DNA from: Nonomuraea fuscirosea
GTDB taxonomy: Bacteria; Actinomycetota; Actinomycetes; Streptosporangiales; Streptosporangiaceae
Direction of reading: 5' to 3'
Length of the DNA stretch: 64,000 nt
NCBI RefSeq assembly: GCF_003001935.1
Contig: NZ_PVNG01000008.1
Location: forward strand, 1-64,000
Position 1 is the stretch's first letter. Every line of letters starts with the position of its first letter. The notes under the pieces were generated by a model, which was not told the DNA's origin, searched no databases, and was given only the letters and a program-made list of their open reading frames with translations. Positions 25,253 through 33,638 of this stretch are shown one piece after another. A program made the translations under genes and the position numbers.

Positions 25253-25512
25253 CCCCGCATGACCACCCAAACCAAGGCGACCCCGGTCAAGGCAAAGGCG
25301 CGGACCCGCGTTGCTACCCATACCCGGCGTGGAAGTACGTGGCCACCCAAGCCAAGGCGTCGGCCTACTCAAGGCAAGGCGTGGACCCCCATGGCCTCCT
25401 TGGCTCAGGCGCGGCCTTGCATGACCACTCAGACCAGGCACGTCCCGACCCTCAACCGTCCTCTGTGTAACCCATATCCGCTCACCAAGAGAGCGAGAGC
25501 GCCGAGTCCACG
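25253..25512. repeat. repeat-rich spacer between tadB and tadC
   Basis: Imperfect copies of a GCATGACCACCCAAACCAAGG-like block, first seen at the 3' end of tadB, recur through the spacer together with CAAGGC repeats. An 85-codon frame crosses it but is rich in Thr/Arg/Pro and resembles nothing. The other upstream Tad genes overlap by 4 nt, so this 260-bp gap looks like secondary expansion. Confidence 0.55.
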
Positions 25513-26340
25513 ATGATCCAACTGCTGTCCGCTCTATGCGCCGGAATGGCGGCCTGGTTGTGGTTCTCCTCGAAGACCCCCACAGAGCGCCTCGCCCGCC
25601 TACACCCACAAACCGACGCCTCCCGAACCCCGGCCACTCCCCACCCCCAACAGCCCCAAAGCCTCAGAAACCAGTCCAACCAGATCCCAGACAGCAACCA
25701 GCCCCCTCCCTGGCTCACCACCCAAGGCCCGCGCCGCCGCCCGAGCCGCAAAACCCTGCTCACGGCCACCTGCACCGGTGTGATCTCGGGGCTCCTGATC
25801 GGCGGTTACACCGGCGTCATAGCCGTTATCGTCATCACCCCGGCAACGGCCTTCATCCTCCACAAAAAGGAGCCTCAGCAAAGCCACCACGATCGCCGCC
25901 GCATCACCACCGACCTGCCCTTCGCCGCAGACCTGATGACCGCCTGCCTACGAGCAGGCCGCCCCGTGAGCGCCGCCACCGAAATCACCGCCACCGCGAT
26001 AGGCGGCCCTCTCGGCGAACGCCTGACCTGGGTGAGCAGCCAACTACGTCTAGGAGCCGACCCCGAACCAACTTGGGCAGCCCTGGCCGCAGATCCCGCC
26101 ATGGGCCAACTGTCCCGAGCCATGGGCCGAGCAGCTCAAAGCGGCGCTCCCGTCGCAGACGTCCTGACCCGTCTGGCAGACGACGCCCGCGAAGCAGCCA
26201 GAGCCACGTCCGTCGCCGCAGCAAGAAGCGTAGGCGTAAAAGCCGTAGCCCCCTTGGGCCTGTGCTTCCTCCCCGCCTTCGTCCTACTCGGCATCATCCC
26301 GGTCATAGCAGGCCTGGCGTCGACCATCACCATCCCCTAA
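25513..26340 (+). CDS. tadC: TadC-like pilus inner-membrane protein
   Basis: This 275-residue T2SSF-type membrane protein pairs with TadB. There is an N-terminal membrane segment (residues 3-19), a 60-residue Pro/Gln/Thr-rich linker, two membrane segments at about 85-117, the cytoplasmic helical domain with TDLPFAADLMTACLRAGRPVSAA and SGAPVADVLTRLADDAR, and a final hydrophobic hairpin. The linker is unusually long and rich in PQ/NQ. No clear ribosome site precedes the ATG. Confidence 0.88.
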   Translation: MIQLLSALCAGMAAWLWFSSKTPTERLARLHPQTDASRTPATPHPQQPQSLRNQSNQIPDSNQPPPWLTTQGPRRRPSRKTLLTATCTGVISGLLIGGYTGVIAVIVITPATAFILHKKEPQQSHHDRRRITTDLPFAADLMTACLRAGRPVSAATEITATAIGGPLGERLTWVSSQLRLGADPEPTWAALAADPAMGQLSRAMGRAAQSGAPVADVLTRLADDAREAARATSVAAARSVGVKAVAPLGLCFLPAFVLLGIIPVIAGLASTITIP

Positions 26341-26805
26341 CGTCACCCATCCACACACGGGAACTCCCGAACCCCGAACCTCCAGGCCTCGAACCTTCCA
26401 GCTCCGCCCCCGAACCCCCGTCCTTCGGATCCCCCGGGCCCCGAAACCCCTGAAGGACAAAACACCCCAGGACGAAACCACTGCGGGGCGGAACGCTCCC
26501 AGGACGAGAGTCCGCAGGACCGACACACGCCCTAATCCGGAACACTGTCGATCCACTCCCGCCAAGTACGCCCGCACCGCCCGCTCCTCGGCACCCCACC
26601 CCAACATCCCGCCGCACCCGGCACCCGGCACCCGGGCCCCACCAGGCACCCAGGCCCCCAACCGGCACCCAGGCCCCACCCGGCACCCCGCCCCACCCGA
26701 CACCCGCTCCTAATCAGCACCTTGTTCACCGGCATGGCGTGGGGGGAGGGCTCCGCAGGCCGGCATGGCCCAGGGTGTCGCCGTGTCCACAGGCACCGTG
26801 CCCGC
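26341..26805. other. gene-free low-complexity spacer after tadC
   Basis: The stretch contains runs of CGAACC(C) and, at about 26600-26705, repeated CACCCGGCACCC/CCAGGCACC units. Open frames on both strands are Gly- or Pro-rich translations of these repeats. I see no gene. A CCATCCACA DnaA-box-like site lies at 26347. Confidence 0.6.
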
Positions 26806-27582
26806 CTACCGCACGAGCCGACTCCGAAGCGCGGTTATATCCCCGTCCTCCAGCCCGTGCCCACGCAGATGAGCCTCCACATCCAACCCATCCAGCACAC
26901 CCAGTAGCGCTGCCCGGGCAGTCGTGTCCTTGCTAGCGAGGATGTCCCGGATCTCCTCGGTCTGGTCATCGATACCGAGCACCTCGAACAGCGGAGGCAG
27001 ACGCTCAGTGCTCAGCTCGTAATCCGACGCGATGTCAGCAGGCGCCACCCCGGCCAGGGTCAGCAACAACATCACGACGAGCCCGGTGCGGTCACGTCCA
27101 AGCCCGCAATGAACGAGCACTCCTCCCGGCCGCGCACGAGCGACGGCCGCGACAGCCGCCACGCACTGCCGCGCCTTCCGTTCGATGAAGACCCGGTAGT
27201 AGAGCGGCGAACCATCGAGCCGGTTGTCCCACAGGTAGTTCCAGAACGCGGTGTCCGCGGCATCATCCAGCGGTACGCGCACGGTGGTCAGACCGGTCGG
27301 CCGATCCCACTTATCCTCCCGGCGTTCGTCGTCGTTGCGCAGATCAACCACGGTCCGAACTCCGTGCTCGACGAGCGCCGACCACCCCTCCGAAGTCAGC
27401 CTCTCCGGGTTGTCCGAACGAACTACGGCCCCACCACGAATAGCGCCGCCCCCGGCCACCGGTATGCCACCAAGATCCCGCACATTGAAGCATCCCTCCC
27501 ATTCGAGATGCCGTACAACGTCTCCGGAGCCCTCACCTGCAGAAACCGCGCGCAACTCGGGCATTTGCGTGGATTCATTCAT
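26806..27582 (-). CDS. tyrosine/serine protein phosphatase (PtpB-like)
   Basis: This 258-residue phosphatase has the active-site P-loop HCGLGRDRTG (Cys about residue 158), FNVRDLGG near residue 32 and VVDLRNDDER near residue 78. These are the marks of the tyrosine phosphatase family that includes mycobacterial PtpB. A conserved C-terminal helix set (YELSTERLPPL) follows. It dephosphorylates phosphotyrosine or phosphoinositide substrates in related proteins. It lies antisense to the Tad genes, between tadC and the pilin gene, flanked on both sides by repeats; this interrupts the usual Tad order and suggests insertion. Confidence 0.9.
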   Translation of the reverse strand: MNESTQMPELRAVSAGEGSGDVVRHLEWEGCFNVRDLGGIPVAGGGAIRGGAVVRSDNPERLTSEGWSALVEHGVRTVVDLRNDDERREDKWDRPTGLTTVRVPLDDAADTAFWNYLWDNRLDGSPLYYRVFIERKARQCVAAVAAVARARPGGVLVHCGLGRDRTGLVVMLLLTLAGVAPADIASDYELSTERLPPLFEVLGIDDQTEEIRDILASKDTTARAALLGVLDGLDVEAHLRGHGLEDGDITALRSRLVR

Positions 27583-27972
27583 GCATTCTGAGACGCGCCG
27601 TCGCAGACCTTTGTTGTCTCCCGTCGATCATCACGCAGGACCGATCACGCAGGGCCGGTCGCCAGGGCCGATCACGCAGGGCCGATCACGCAGGGCTGGT
27701 CGCCGGGGCTGGTCACCAGGGCCCGGTCATCCAAGGCCGATCGCTCAAGGCCGATTACTCGAAGCGTTCCACCCAAAGCTGCCCACCCAAAGGCGTCCAC
27801 CAGAAACGGTGACCTTGACCCCCGGGCGAGCGCCACCCAGTTATCCACAACCGAGCACCCCAGTGCCGCACTTATCCACAGAACGCCGCTCGCCTCCCCA
27901 GCCTCAACCCGGGTTCGGCGACCCTTGGACTCCCGCCGGACAAGCCGCCGGCCCTTAACACCTGGAGGCAAG
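27583..27972. repeat. repeat-rich spacer before the pilin gene
   Basis: Between about 27640 and 27755 the unit GGCCGATCACGCAGG and close variants recur with a 15-20 bp period. Two exact TTATCCACA sequences follow at 27841 and 27872. No gene seen. Confidence 0.65.
27841..27880 (+). promoter_or_regulatory. pair of DnaA-box-like sites
   Basis: Two exact TTATCCACA boxes, in the same orientation and starting 31 bp apart, lie about 95 bp upstream of the pilin start. Related YY(G/A/C)TCCACA sites occur at 24394, 24557, 24582 (reverse), 26347 and 21945. No DnaA or DnaN gene is near, so this is not an ordinary oriC. Confidence 0.4.
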
Positions 27973-28713
27973 ATGCAGAGTCCCGCCACCACGCCAGACG
28001 ACATCGAAGCCACGCCAGACCACGCCTACCTCACCACGTCCGCTCATCCACGCCGCCACTTCATCCGCAGCCCGACAGCCACCCCACCCTCGCGCCCCAA
28101 CCCGAAGCCCACAACGACACACGCCCAAACACCCGGCCTCATCGCCAAGGCCCACAGACCCCACACAGCCCCTCAAGCCGCCGCCGTCCAAGCCCCAAGG
28201 CAAGTGCGACCCTCAGCCGAAACGCATAATCCATCCCAAACCCGCAGGTCACCCTCAGTCCGACAGCAAACACCGATCTCAACGCAAGCCCCAACCCCAG
28301 CCTCGGCCCAAATCCTCATCCCAGCGACAGCCAAAGCATCACTTCATGCGTCAGCCAAGCCGCCGGCTCGGACGTCCGCTCGGACCTCGAATCCAGCGTC
28401 CACTCAAGCTCCTGTCCAAGCGTCCGCTCAAGCTCCTGTCCAAGCGTCAGCGTCAGCCCCTGATCCCGCATCAGCACCAGTCCACAGCCCTGTGCCCAGC
28501 CGGCCCGCCCGAATCACGTGGCCGCGTTTCAGTAAGTGGGTCCACTATGCGGCCGTCAATCGAGAGCGCGGCATGTCCACAGCCGAATACGCGGTAGGAA
28601 CCATCGCAGCCTGCGCTTTCGCCGCACTCCTCTTCAAAGTCGTAAGCAGCCCTGAAGTGCAGGAAATGCTGACAGCCCTCATCAATCGAGCACTCAACAC
28701 CACCAAGGAATGA
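27973..28713 (+). CDS. DUF4244 pilin-like protein with long Pro/Ala-rich N-terminus
   Basis: Only the last 60 or so of the 246 residues match a family. RGMSTAEYAVGTIAACAFAA followed by LLFKVVSS is the DUF4244/Flp pilin-like signature, with the processing-type Gly and the Glu of mature pilins and one membrane helix. Such proteins are normally 60-90 residues. Here about 185 residues of Ala/Pro/Thr/Ser/Gln repeat (APVQASAQAPVQASA) come first. The ATG at 27973 has CCTGGAGG 8 nt upstream, so the long form has the best start signal. Its stop overlaps the tadE start by 4 nt. It should be the major pilin or a membrane partner of the TadE proteins. Confidence 0.78.
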   Translation: MQSPATTPDDIEATPDHAYLTTSAHPRRHFIRSPTATPPSRPNPKPTTTHAQTPGLIAKAHRPHTAPQAAAVQAPRQVRPSAETHNPSQTRRSPSVRQQTPISTQAPTPASAQILIPATAKASLHASAKPPARTSARTSNPASTQAPVQASAQAPVQASASAPDPASAPVHSPVPSRPARITWPRFSKWVHYAAVNRERGMSTAEYAVGTIAACAFAALLFKVVSSPEVQEMLTALINRALNTTKE

Positions 28714-29153
28714 CACCCCGCCACACGGGGACCTCCATGAGCGCCAAGCGGACGGCATCGCGAGGTTCGGTCACTGCTGAGACCGCCGCGATGCTGCCCG
28801 CGCTCATGGTCGTCCTGGCGGCCGCTCTGTGGGCCATTCAGACGGTCAGCGTCCAACTCGAATGCGTGGACGCTGCTCGCGCCGCCGCCCGAGCCGCAGC
28901 CAGGGGTGAGGCACTGGACCAGGTCCACGAACTCGCCCGAGCAACAACGAGCCCGAACGCCCAAGTGGTCATAACCCGCGACACAGAGTTCACGAAGGTG
29001 CAGATCACCGTAGAAGTACGCCCCTCCTGGGCCCAGTCCCTCCCGGCAGTCAATGTCTCAGCCACGGCCACCGCGAGCACCGAAACCATGACCCAGCACG
29101 GCGATGCTCCCGGCCCCAGGCATGAACTGCCACCCTCGACAGACAGGAGCTGA
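28710..29153 (+). CDS. tadE: TadE-like pseudopilin
   Basis: This 147-residue protein has the TadE signature GSVTAETAAMLPALMVVLAA near residue 19, a single membrane helix, and the following VDAARAAARAAARGE helix. TadE-type minor pilins are processed and assembled with Flp. The ATG at 28710 overlaps the previous stop (ATGA). A second in-frame ATG at 28737 would give a product nine residues shorter. The C-terminal 25 residues are Pro/His-rich and not conserved. Confidence 0.85.
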   Translation: MTPRHTGTSMSAKRTASRGSVTAETAAMLPALMVVLAAALWAIQTVSVQLECVDAARAAARAAARGEALDQVHELARATTSPNAQVVITRDTEFTKVQITVEVRPSWAQSLPAVNVSATATASTETMTQHGDAPGPRHELPPSTDRS

Positions 29154-29194
29154 CCATCAAGCAGCACGAACGAGGCTCGGCCACCCTCTGGGGC

Positions 29195-29515
29195 GTGGCG
29201 CTCATGGGCCTGCTGATGGCGATCGCCACGGTGCTCGCCACAGTCGGTTCCGTACGCGTCGCCCGCCACCGCGTCAACGGCGCAGCGGACCTCAGCGCCC
29301 TGGCCGCCGCCAAGCTGGCGCTGATCGATCCAGAGAACGCCTGTGGCAGAGCTTCGGCAGTGGCCGCCCAGAACGGCGTCGAGTTAACGCGATGCGCCGT
29401 GAACGACGACGTCGCCGATGTCTGGACCGCACTCCCGATCTCACTCCCGTTATTAGGCACCCGCACCCTGACGGGCAGATCACGCGCCGGCCCAGCAGAC
29501 CCCACCCCAACGTGA
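29195..29515 (+). CDS. TadE-like protein of the helicase/secretion neighbourhood (Rv3654c type)
   Basis: From GTG 29195 this is a 106-residue product whose core, GSVRVARHRVNGAADLSALAAA, matches the Rv3654c/TadE-like group that ends actinobacterial Tad loci. The conserved pre-helix (RGSATLWGVALMG) starts upstream of this GTG, in frame. The best ribosome site (AGGAG, 29145-29149) instead precedes an ATC codon at 29156, so the true start may be a rare ATC or CTG or has been lost. Two cysteines (CGRAS, TRCAV) occur late. The C-terminal 20 residues are low complexity. Confidence 0.75.
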   Translation: MALMGLLMAIATVLATVGSVRVARHRVNGAADLSALAAAKLALIDPENACGRASAVAAQNGVELTRCAVNDDVADVWTALPISLPLLGTRTLTGRSRAGPADPTPT

Positions 29516-29819
29516 GTCCGGCCCATCCACGTACGAGCTGAAAGTGCCGCGCTGTGATCAGTGCGGCACAGGCCAGAAAGCAGAAGTAGCCCTCCGCCGC
29601 CCGCCATCGCTAAAGAGGCTTCGACGATCCTGGGCGCTCACGCTGGTTGGCCGAGCTGGCCAAACTCGTGCCGATGTGGGTGAACGGAAGACGGAGATGG
29701 AGATCGCGTGCGGGGGAGCACGTCAGTTCGCTGTTGCTGTTGCTGTTGGGACCGGGTCCAGCCGGGCTCGGCCGAGCAGGTCGCTTCAGTCGCCCCGATC
29801 CATGTCGGCCAGCTCAGGT

Positions 29820-30530
29820 AGCGCCAGGAGGGTCGATCGAGCTGAGTCAGGCGGGGCTAGGCCGAGCTGGCCCGAGCCAGAGCAGGTCGGTCCGAGTCAC
29901 GCAGGGCCAGAAGGGTCGAGCCAAGTCAGGCCGCTCCAGGTCGAGCCAAGACGAGCCGCTACCGGTGGGGATGAGCCAGGCGGGGCTAGGGTCAGGCAGG
30001 GTCAGGAGGGCCGATCGAGCCAAGTCAGGCGGGCTAGATCAGGCAGAGCCGGGGAGAGTCGAACGAGCCGAATCTGGCGGGGCCAGGTCAGGCCGGACCG
30101 AGTCAGGCTGCTCGAGGCCGAAGCTTAGCCAGCGAGGGCAAGGTCAGGCGGGCCAGACCCGGACGACCCGAGCCAGAGCAGGACCAGGCTGGCCTTGCCC
30201 AAGTCAGTTCGGCCCAAGTCAGGTGGACCCGCGCCAGGTGGTCCCGAGTCAGGCGGGCCCGAGTCAGGTGGGCCCGAGTCAGGTGTGGGGCCGAGTCAGG
30301 TGTGGGGCCGAGTCAGGTGGGGTGGGGCCGAGTCAGGTCGGCCCAAGCTATGTGGGGCCAGGTCACGCAGGGCCAGAAAACCCGATCGAGCCACGTTAGG
30401 CGGGTCGGCCGGACCGGCCCGAGCCAGAGCGGGACCAGGCTGGGCTGGCCCGGACCAGAGCGGGACCAGGCTGGGCTGGCCCGGGCCAGAGCGGACCGGG
30501 CCAGAGCGGACCGGCCAGAGCGGGGCGGGC
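29820..30530. repeat. GAGTCAGG tandem repeat array
   Basis: The core GAGTCAGG or GAGCCAGA recurs dozens of times. At 30195-30350 the unit CCCGAGTCAGGTGGG repeats at 15-20 bp. At 30420-30490 a 31-bp unit (CAGAGCGGGACCAGGCTGGG type) occurs twice in tandem and then decays to 17-bp units. The orientation is constant along the array. Confidence 0.8.
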
Positions 30531-30676
30531 GACCGAGCTCATCATCCGGGTCTCCGCCAGGCCCGCGTCGCCACGAAGGACGCCGACCTGTCAGAGCAGG
30601 GCGCGGGCCAGAAAGTTGCCCCCCACGTCATGTGACGAATGGGGCCTACGGGGCTAGGTCGCAATCGAGTCACGAC

Positions 30677-30699
30677 TTCTTGGACGTGGTGTCCAAGAA
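30677..30699. promoter_or_regulatory. perfect inverted repeat, possible operator
   Basis: TTCTTGGAC (30677-30685) and GTCCAAGAA (30691-30699) are exact complements around GTGGT. The site lies about 200 bp upstream of the membrane protein gene, just beyond the repeat array. The spacing fits either a dimeric regulator or a small hairpin. Confidence 0.4.
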
Positions 30700-30902
30700 T
30701 TGGTTATGTCCCGTAAGGTTCCGCTTACCCTCGGTCCATGCCGTATGTGACAGGGAGTCTGGGAGAGCAGGAACGCAGTCGCTAAGGTGCGGGTCCAGGG
30801 ACGGTCGGTGACCGTATCGGCCGGCGCACTGCACTTCCGGTCGTCGCGTGAACGCCCCGAGGGTGCTCAGGCGGCGCGAGGCTCTCGTTGGAGGGAAGCG
30901 TC

Positions 30903-33638
30903 GTGACGGTAGTCGGCAGAATGGTGGCCGCAGGGACGATCGCGGTCGGATTCCTCGCCTTTTGCGGTTCCGCCCATGCGGCCGTCGCGACACGACAAAC
31001 GGGCTCTGCGGGACATGGCGCTAGCGCCGGTTGGGCTCAGTCGGTGTTGCGAGCCGGTGCTCCCGGCATGGCCAACTCGACCTGGCGGGCCGGCTCAGCG
31101 GGGCAGATCACCTCGCCCTCTGACGGCCAGGTGGTGTCGAGCTCTTCTGTCACTGTTTCGGCGCGTACGGACCTGATGCAGTTGACGGTGGGGCTGTACG
31201 TCGAAGGGCCCTCCACGCCCAGCCAGAAGGTCGCCGCCGGCGGAGCCAACCAGACGATCTCCGGGACGTTCGAGGCCGGTGACGCACCCAACGGCTCCTT
31301 CACCGTGATCCTCAAGGGAGAGCTCACCGGGACCAAGTACGCGAGCAGCACGTTCAAGTTGCGCCGGCCCGCCGCGGCACCGGGGAACGTGCACGCGAGC
31401 AAGCAGGGGACCGAGAAGGTCGCCGTGACCTGGAGCAAGGGATCCGAGCCCGACCTGCAGTCCTACGAGGTCTCCAGCACCCAGTCCGGCGTCGTCGGGA
31501 GGCTGCCTGCCGACAGCGCGTGCTCCGGCTCCTCGTGCAAGGCGGTGCTCGCCGTGCCGGCCAAGGCGGCGGGGCAGAGGGTCGGCTTCACGGTGAAGGC
31601 ATTCCGAGGGGACGGCGACGGCGGGTCGATCGCCTCCGACGACTCGGCGGCGGCGTACATCGCCTTCCCCGCCGCGCCGTCCGCCCAGCCGACGAAGAAG
31701 AAGACGACCGACAGTCGGCAGACGACGAGAAGTAGGGACCCGAGGGGCGTCGAAGCGCTGCCTACCCTGCCCTCCAAGAGACAGGCCGTTCCCTCGGCCA
31801 AGCCGACGACCCGCAAGCCGGCGACGACGAAGCTCCCTGGCATCCCCGATGCCGATCCGAACGGGAACCTGCCGATCCCCGAAGCAGACCAGCAGGGTGA
31901 GAACGGTGGGCTGGTTCCGGCGGACGCAAAGGGCGGCGACTATTCGGCTCCGGTACAGAGCGACGGCGTGAGGGCCCAGTCGAGTGAGTCGCCGATCGGG
32001 AACATCGGGCAGTACGGGCTCTACGTGGCGGGAGGAATCGTCCTGCTTCTGCTCGGCGCCCATGCGGGTGCGTGGGCACGGCGGCGCGCGCTCGCCACGG
32101 AAGGGGGCGCTTCCACGCCTCCATCTGCGGCCGCGGCCCAGGCGAGCGCACCGATCGGCGTGGTGTCGCCGGCCGCCAGGGTCGTTACCGGGGCGGAGAG
32201 TGCTCAGGCGGTGGGCGGTTCATCGCCGGCGGTGTCGGTGCGGCGTCGGCCCGCCGTCATTCTGGCGGTGGCCAGGACCCGTGTTCCCGAGGCGGATCCG
32301 TCCAGAACCGCACGACCGGAGCTGGACCCGGACGCCGACCTCGACGTGAAGACGCCGCTGTCGGCGGCGGCGGGCGTGGAAGCGCCGCAGGACGCTCGGG
32401 GACGGCAGCAGGCGGTGGCCGGTGAGCTGCCGTGGGAGATGCATGAGCGTCAATTGGATGCCGCCGACGGGTCGTCGTTGGAGGGTCCGGTGCATGAGGG
32501 GGAACGAGTTGATCGTCCGTCCTCCGATGCTCGTAGGCAGGGAGGGGAGACGACTGGTCGTTCGTCGGCCGGTGCTCGTATGCCTGAGGAGGAAACGACC
32601 GGTCGATTGTCGTCCGACGACCGTAGGCGAAGGGATGGGGCGGCTGGTCGACTGTCGTCCGATGCTCGTGAGCAGGAGTCGGGGGTTGTTGGGCGGTTGC
32701 CGTCCGATGCTCGTGGGCGAGAGCGAGAGCGGGAGCGGGAGCGGGAGCGGGAGCGGGAGCGGGAGCGAGAGCGAGAGCGAGAGCGGGAGCGGGAGCGGGA
32801 GCGGGAGCGGGAGCGGGAGGCGGCTGGTGAGGTGCCTTCAGGGGCTGGCGGGCGGCAGGTGAGGACCGTTGGTGAGCCGCCGTACAGCTCTCGGAGGCAG
32901 CGTCTGTCGTCGGGCGCTGAACAGTCGTCGAACGGCGGGGAGCCGGCGTCGAACGGAGGGGGCGGAGCGCGGTCGTCGTCATACGGCGAGGGCGTGGCGC
33001 GGTCGTCGCATGGGGAGGGATCGGCGCGGTCGTCATACGGCGAGGACGTGATGCGGTCGTCGTATGGCGAGGGGTCGGCTCGTTCGTCGCACGACGGCGA
33101 GTCAGGACGGTCGTCGTGCGGTGAGGCGGCGGTGCGGTCGCGTGCGGCGGGTTCGAGGCCGGATGGTGCTCGTCGGTCGGCTCATCTTGCTGACTCGGAC
33201 TTCTACCTGCCGGGACCGTCGTCGCGGGTCGCGGCTCCGTCGCCGTATGTGGCCGACGCGTTCTCGGTTCATGTCGATGTGGAGCACGTACGGACGACGG
33301 ATGTGGAGCGTGTACGGACGCGGGACGAGGGGCGGGGAGGGCAGGAGGCGCACGGGGTGGCGGTGCGGCTCGCTCTTCCTCGTTCGGCGGTGACCGATGT
33401 GACCGATGTGACCGATGTGCCCGAGTCGGCCGCGGCGGCGCTTCCGGCGCGACTTGAGGAGCGTTGGGACGACTATCTGCCGCCTGCGCCCAGGTCCATG
33501 GAGGACAGCGGGTTCTGGGAGCGTCCGCAGCCGGGGGCGGGTGATTTCTGGGCTGCCGATGATGATGCGGCTGAAGGTGATGACAAGGGCGGGTCGCGGA
33601 GTTTTGCGGGACGTCGGCATTCAGGGGGCGAGAGTTAG
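30903..33638 (+). CDS. secreted/membrane Ig-FnIII protein with repeat-rich cytoplasmic tail
   Basis: The protein is 911 residues from the GTG at 30903, which has GGAGGGAA 6 nt upstream. It has a signal peptide ending in GSAHA (about residue 26), an Ig-like domain (about 68-160), a fibronectin III-like domain (about 160-255), a Pro/Thr/Lys-rich linker, one transmembrane segment (about 371-392, YGLYVAGGIVLLLLGAHAGA) and a 500-residue cytoplasmic tail. The tail is disordered and repetitive: SDAR/GRLSSD repeats, about 17 Arg-Glu pairs (about 606-640), SSYGEG/ARSSHGEG repeats and DVTDVTDV. A short order-prone end (EERWDDYLPP) may be a binding motif. The extracellular part fits an adhesion or wall-sensing role next to the pilus locus; function unknown. 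Confidence 0.75.
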   Translation: MTVVGRMVAAGTIAVGFLAFCGSAHAAVATRQTGSAGHGASAGWAQSVLRAGAPGMANSTWRAGSAGQITSPSDGQVVSSSSVTVSARTDLMQLTVGLYVEGPSTPSQKVAAGGANQTISGTFEAGDAPNGSFTVILKGELTGTKYASSTFKLRRPAAAPGNVHASKQGTEKVAVTWSKGSEPDLQSYEVSSTQSGVVGRLPADSACSGSSCKAVLAVPAKAAGQRVGFTVKAFRGDGDGGSIASDDSAAAYIAFPAAPSAQPTKKKTTDSRQTTRSRDPRGVEALPTLPSKRQAVPSAKPTTRKPATTKLPGIPDADPNGNLPIPEADQQGENGGLVPADAKGGDYSAPVQSDGVRAQSSESPIGNIGQYGLYVAGGIVLLLLGAHAGAWARRRALATEGGASTPPSAAAAQASAPIGVVSPAARVVTGAESAQAVGGSSPAVSVRRRPAVILAVARTRVPEADPSRTARPELDPDADLDVKTPLSAAAGVEAPQDARGRQQAVAGELPWEMHERQLDAADGSSLEGPVHEGERVDRPSSDARRQGGETTGRSSAGARMPEEETTGRLSSDDRRRRDGAAGRLSSDAREQESGVVGRLPSDARGREREREREREREREREREREREREREREREREREAAGEVPSGAGGRQVRTVGEPPYSSRRQRLSSGAEQSSNGGEPASNGGGGARSSSYGEGVARSSHGEGSARSSYGEDVMRSSYGEGSARSSHDGESGRSSCGEAAVRSRAAGSRPDGARRSAHLADSDFYLPGPSSRVAAPSPYVADAFSVHVDVEHVRTTDVERVRTRDEGRGGQEAHGVAVRLALPRSAVTDVTDVTDVPESAAAALPARLEERWDDYLPPAPRSMEDSGFWERPQPGAGDFWAADDDAAEGDDKGGSRSFAGRRHSGGES
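32718..32819 (+). repeat. in-frame hexanucleotide microsatellite (GAGCGR)n
   Basis: About 17 tandem copies of GAGCGG/GAGCGA encode the Arg-Glu run. Because the unit is six bases, gain or loss of copies changes tail length but not frame. Confidence 0.9.

Larger units (their letters stand above)
29516..30902. other. 1.4-kb gene-free region dominated by tandem repeats
   Basis: No ORF here resembles a protein family. Frames of up to 250 codons on the plus strand are translations of the repeat array at 29820-30530. The last 200 bases (30700-30902) contain normal-looking sequence that should hold the promoter of the large membrane protein gene. Confidence 0.65.

Noticed and set aside
27841..27880. 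Chromosomal origin of replication
   Set aside because: Two exact DnaA-box-like sequences are present, but there is no dnaA, dnaN or dense box cluster typical of oriC.
29647..30399. 250-codon open frame in the GAGTCAGG array
   Set aside because: The translation is a decaying GPSQV/RAKSG repeat produced by the DNA repeat itself; no start signal and no conserved domain.
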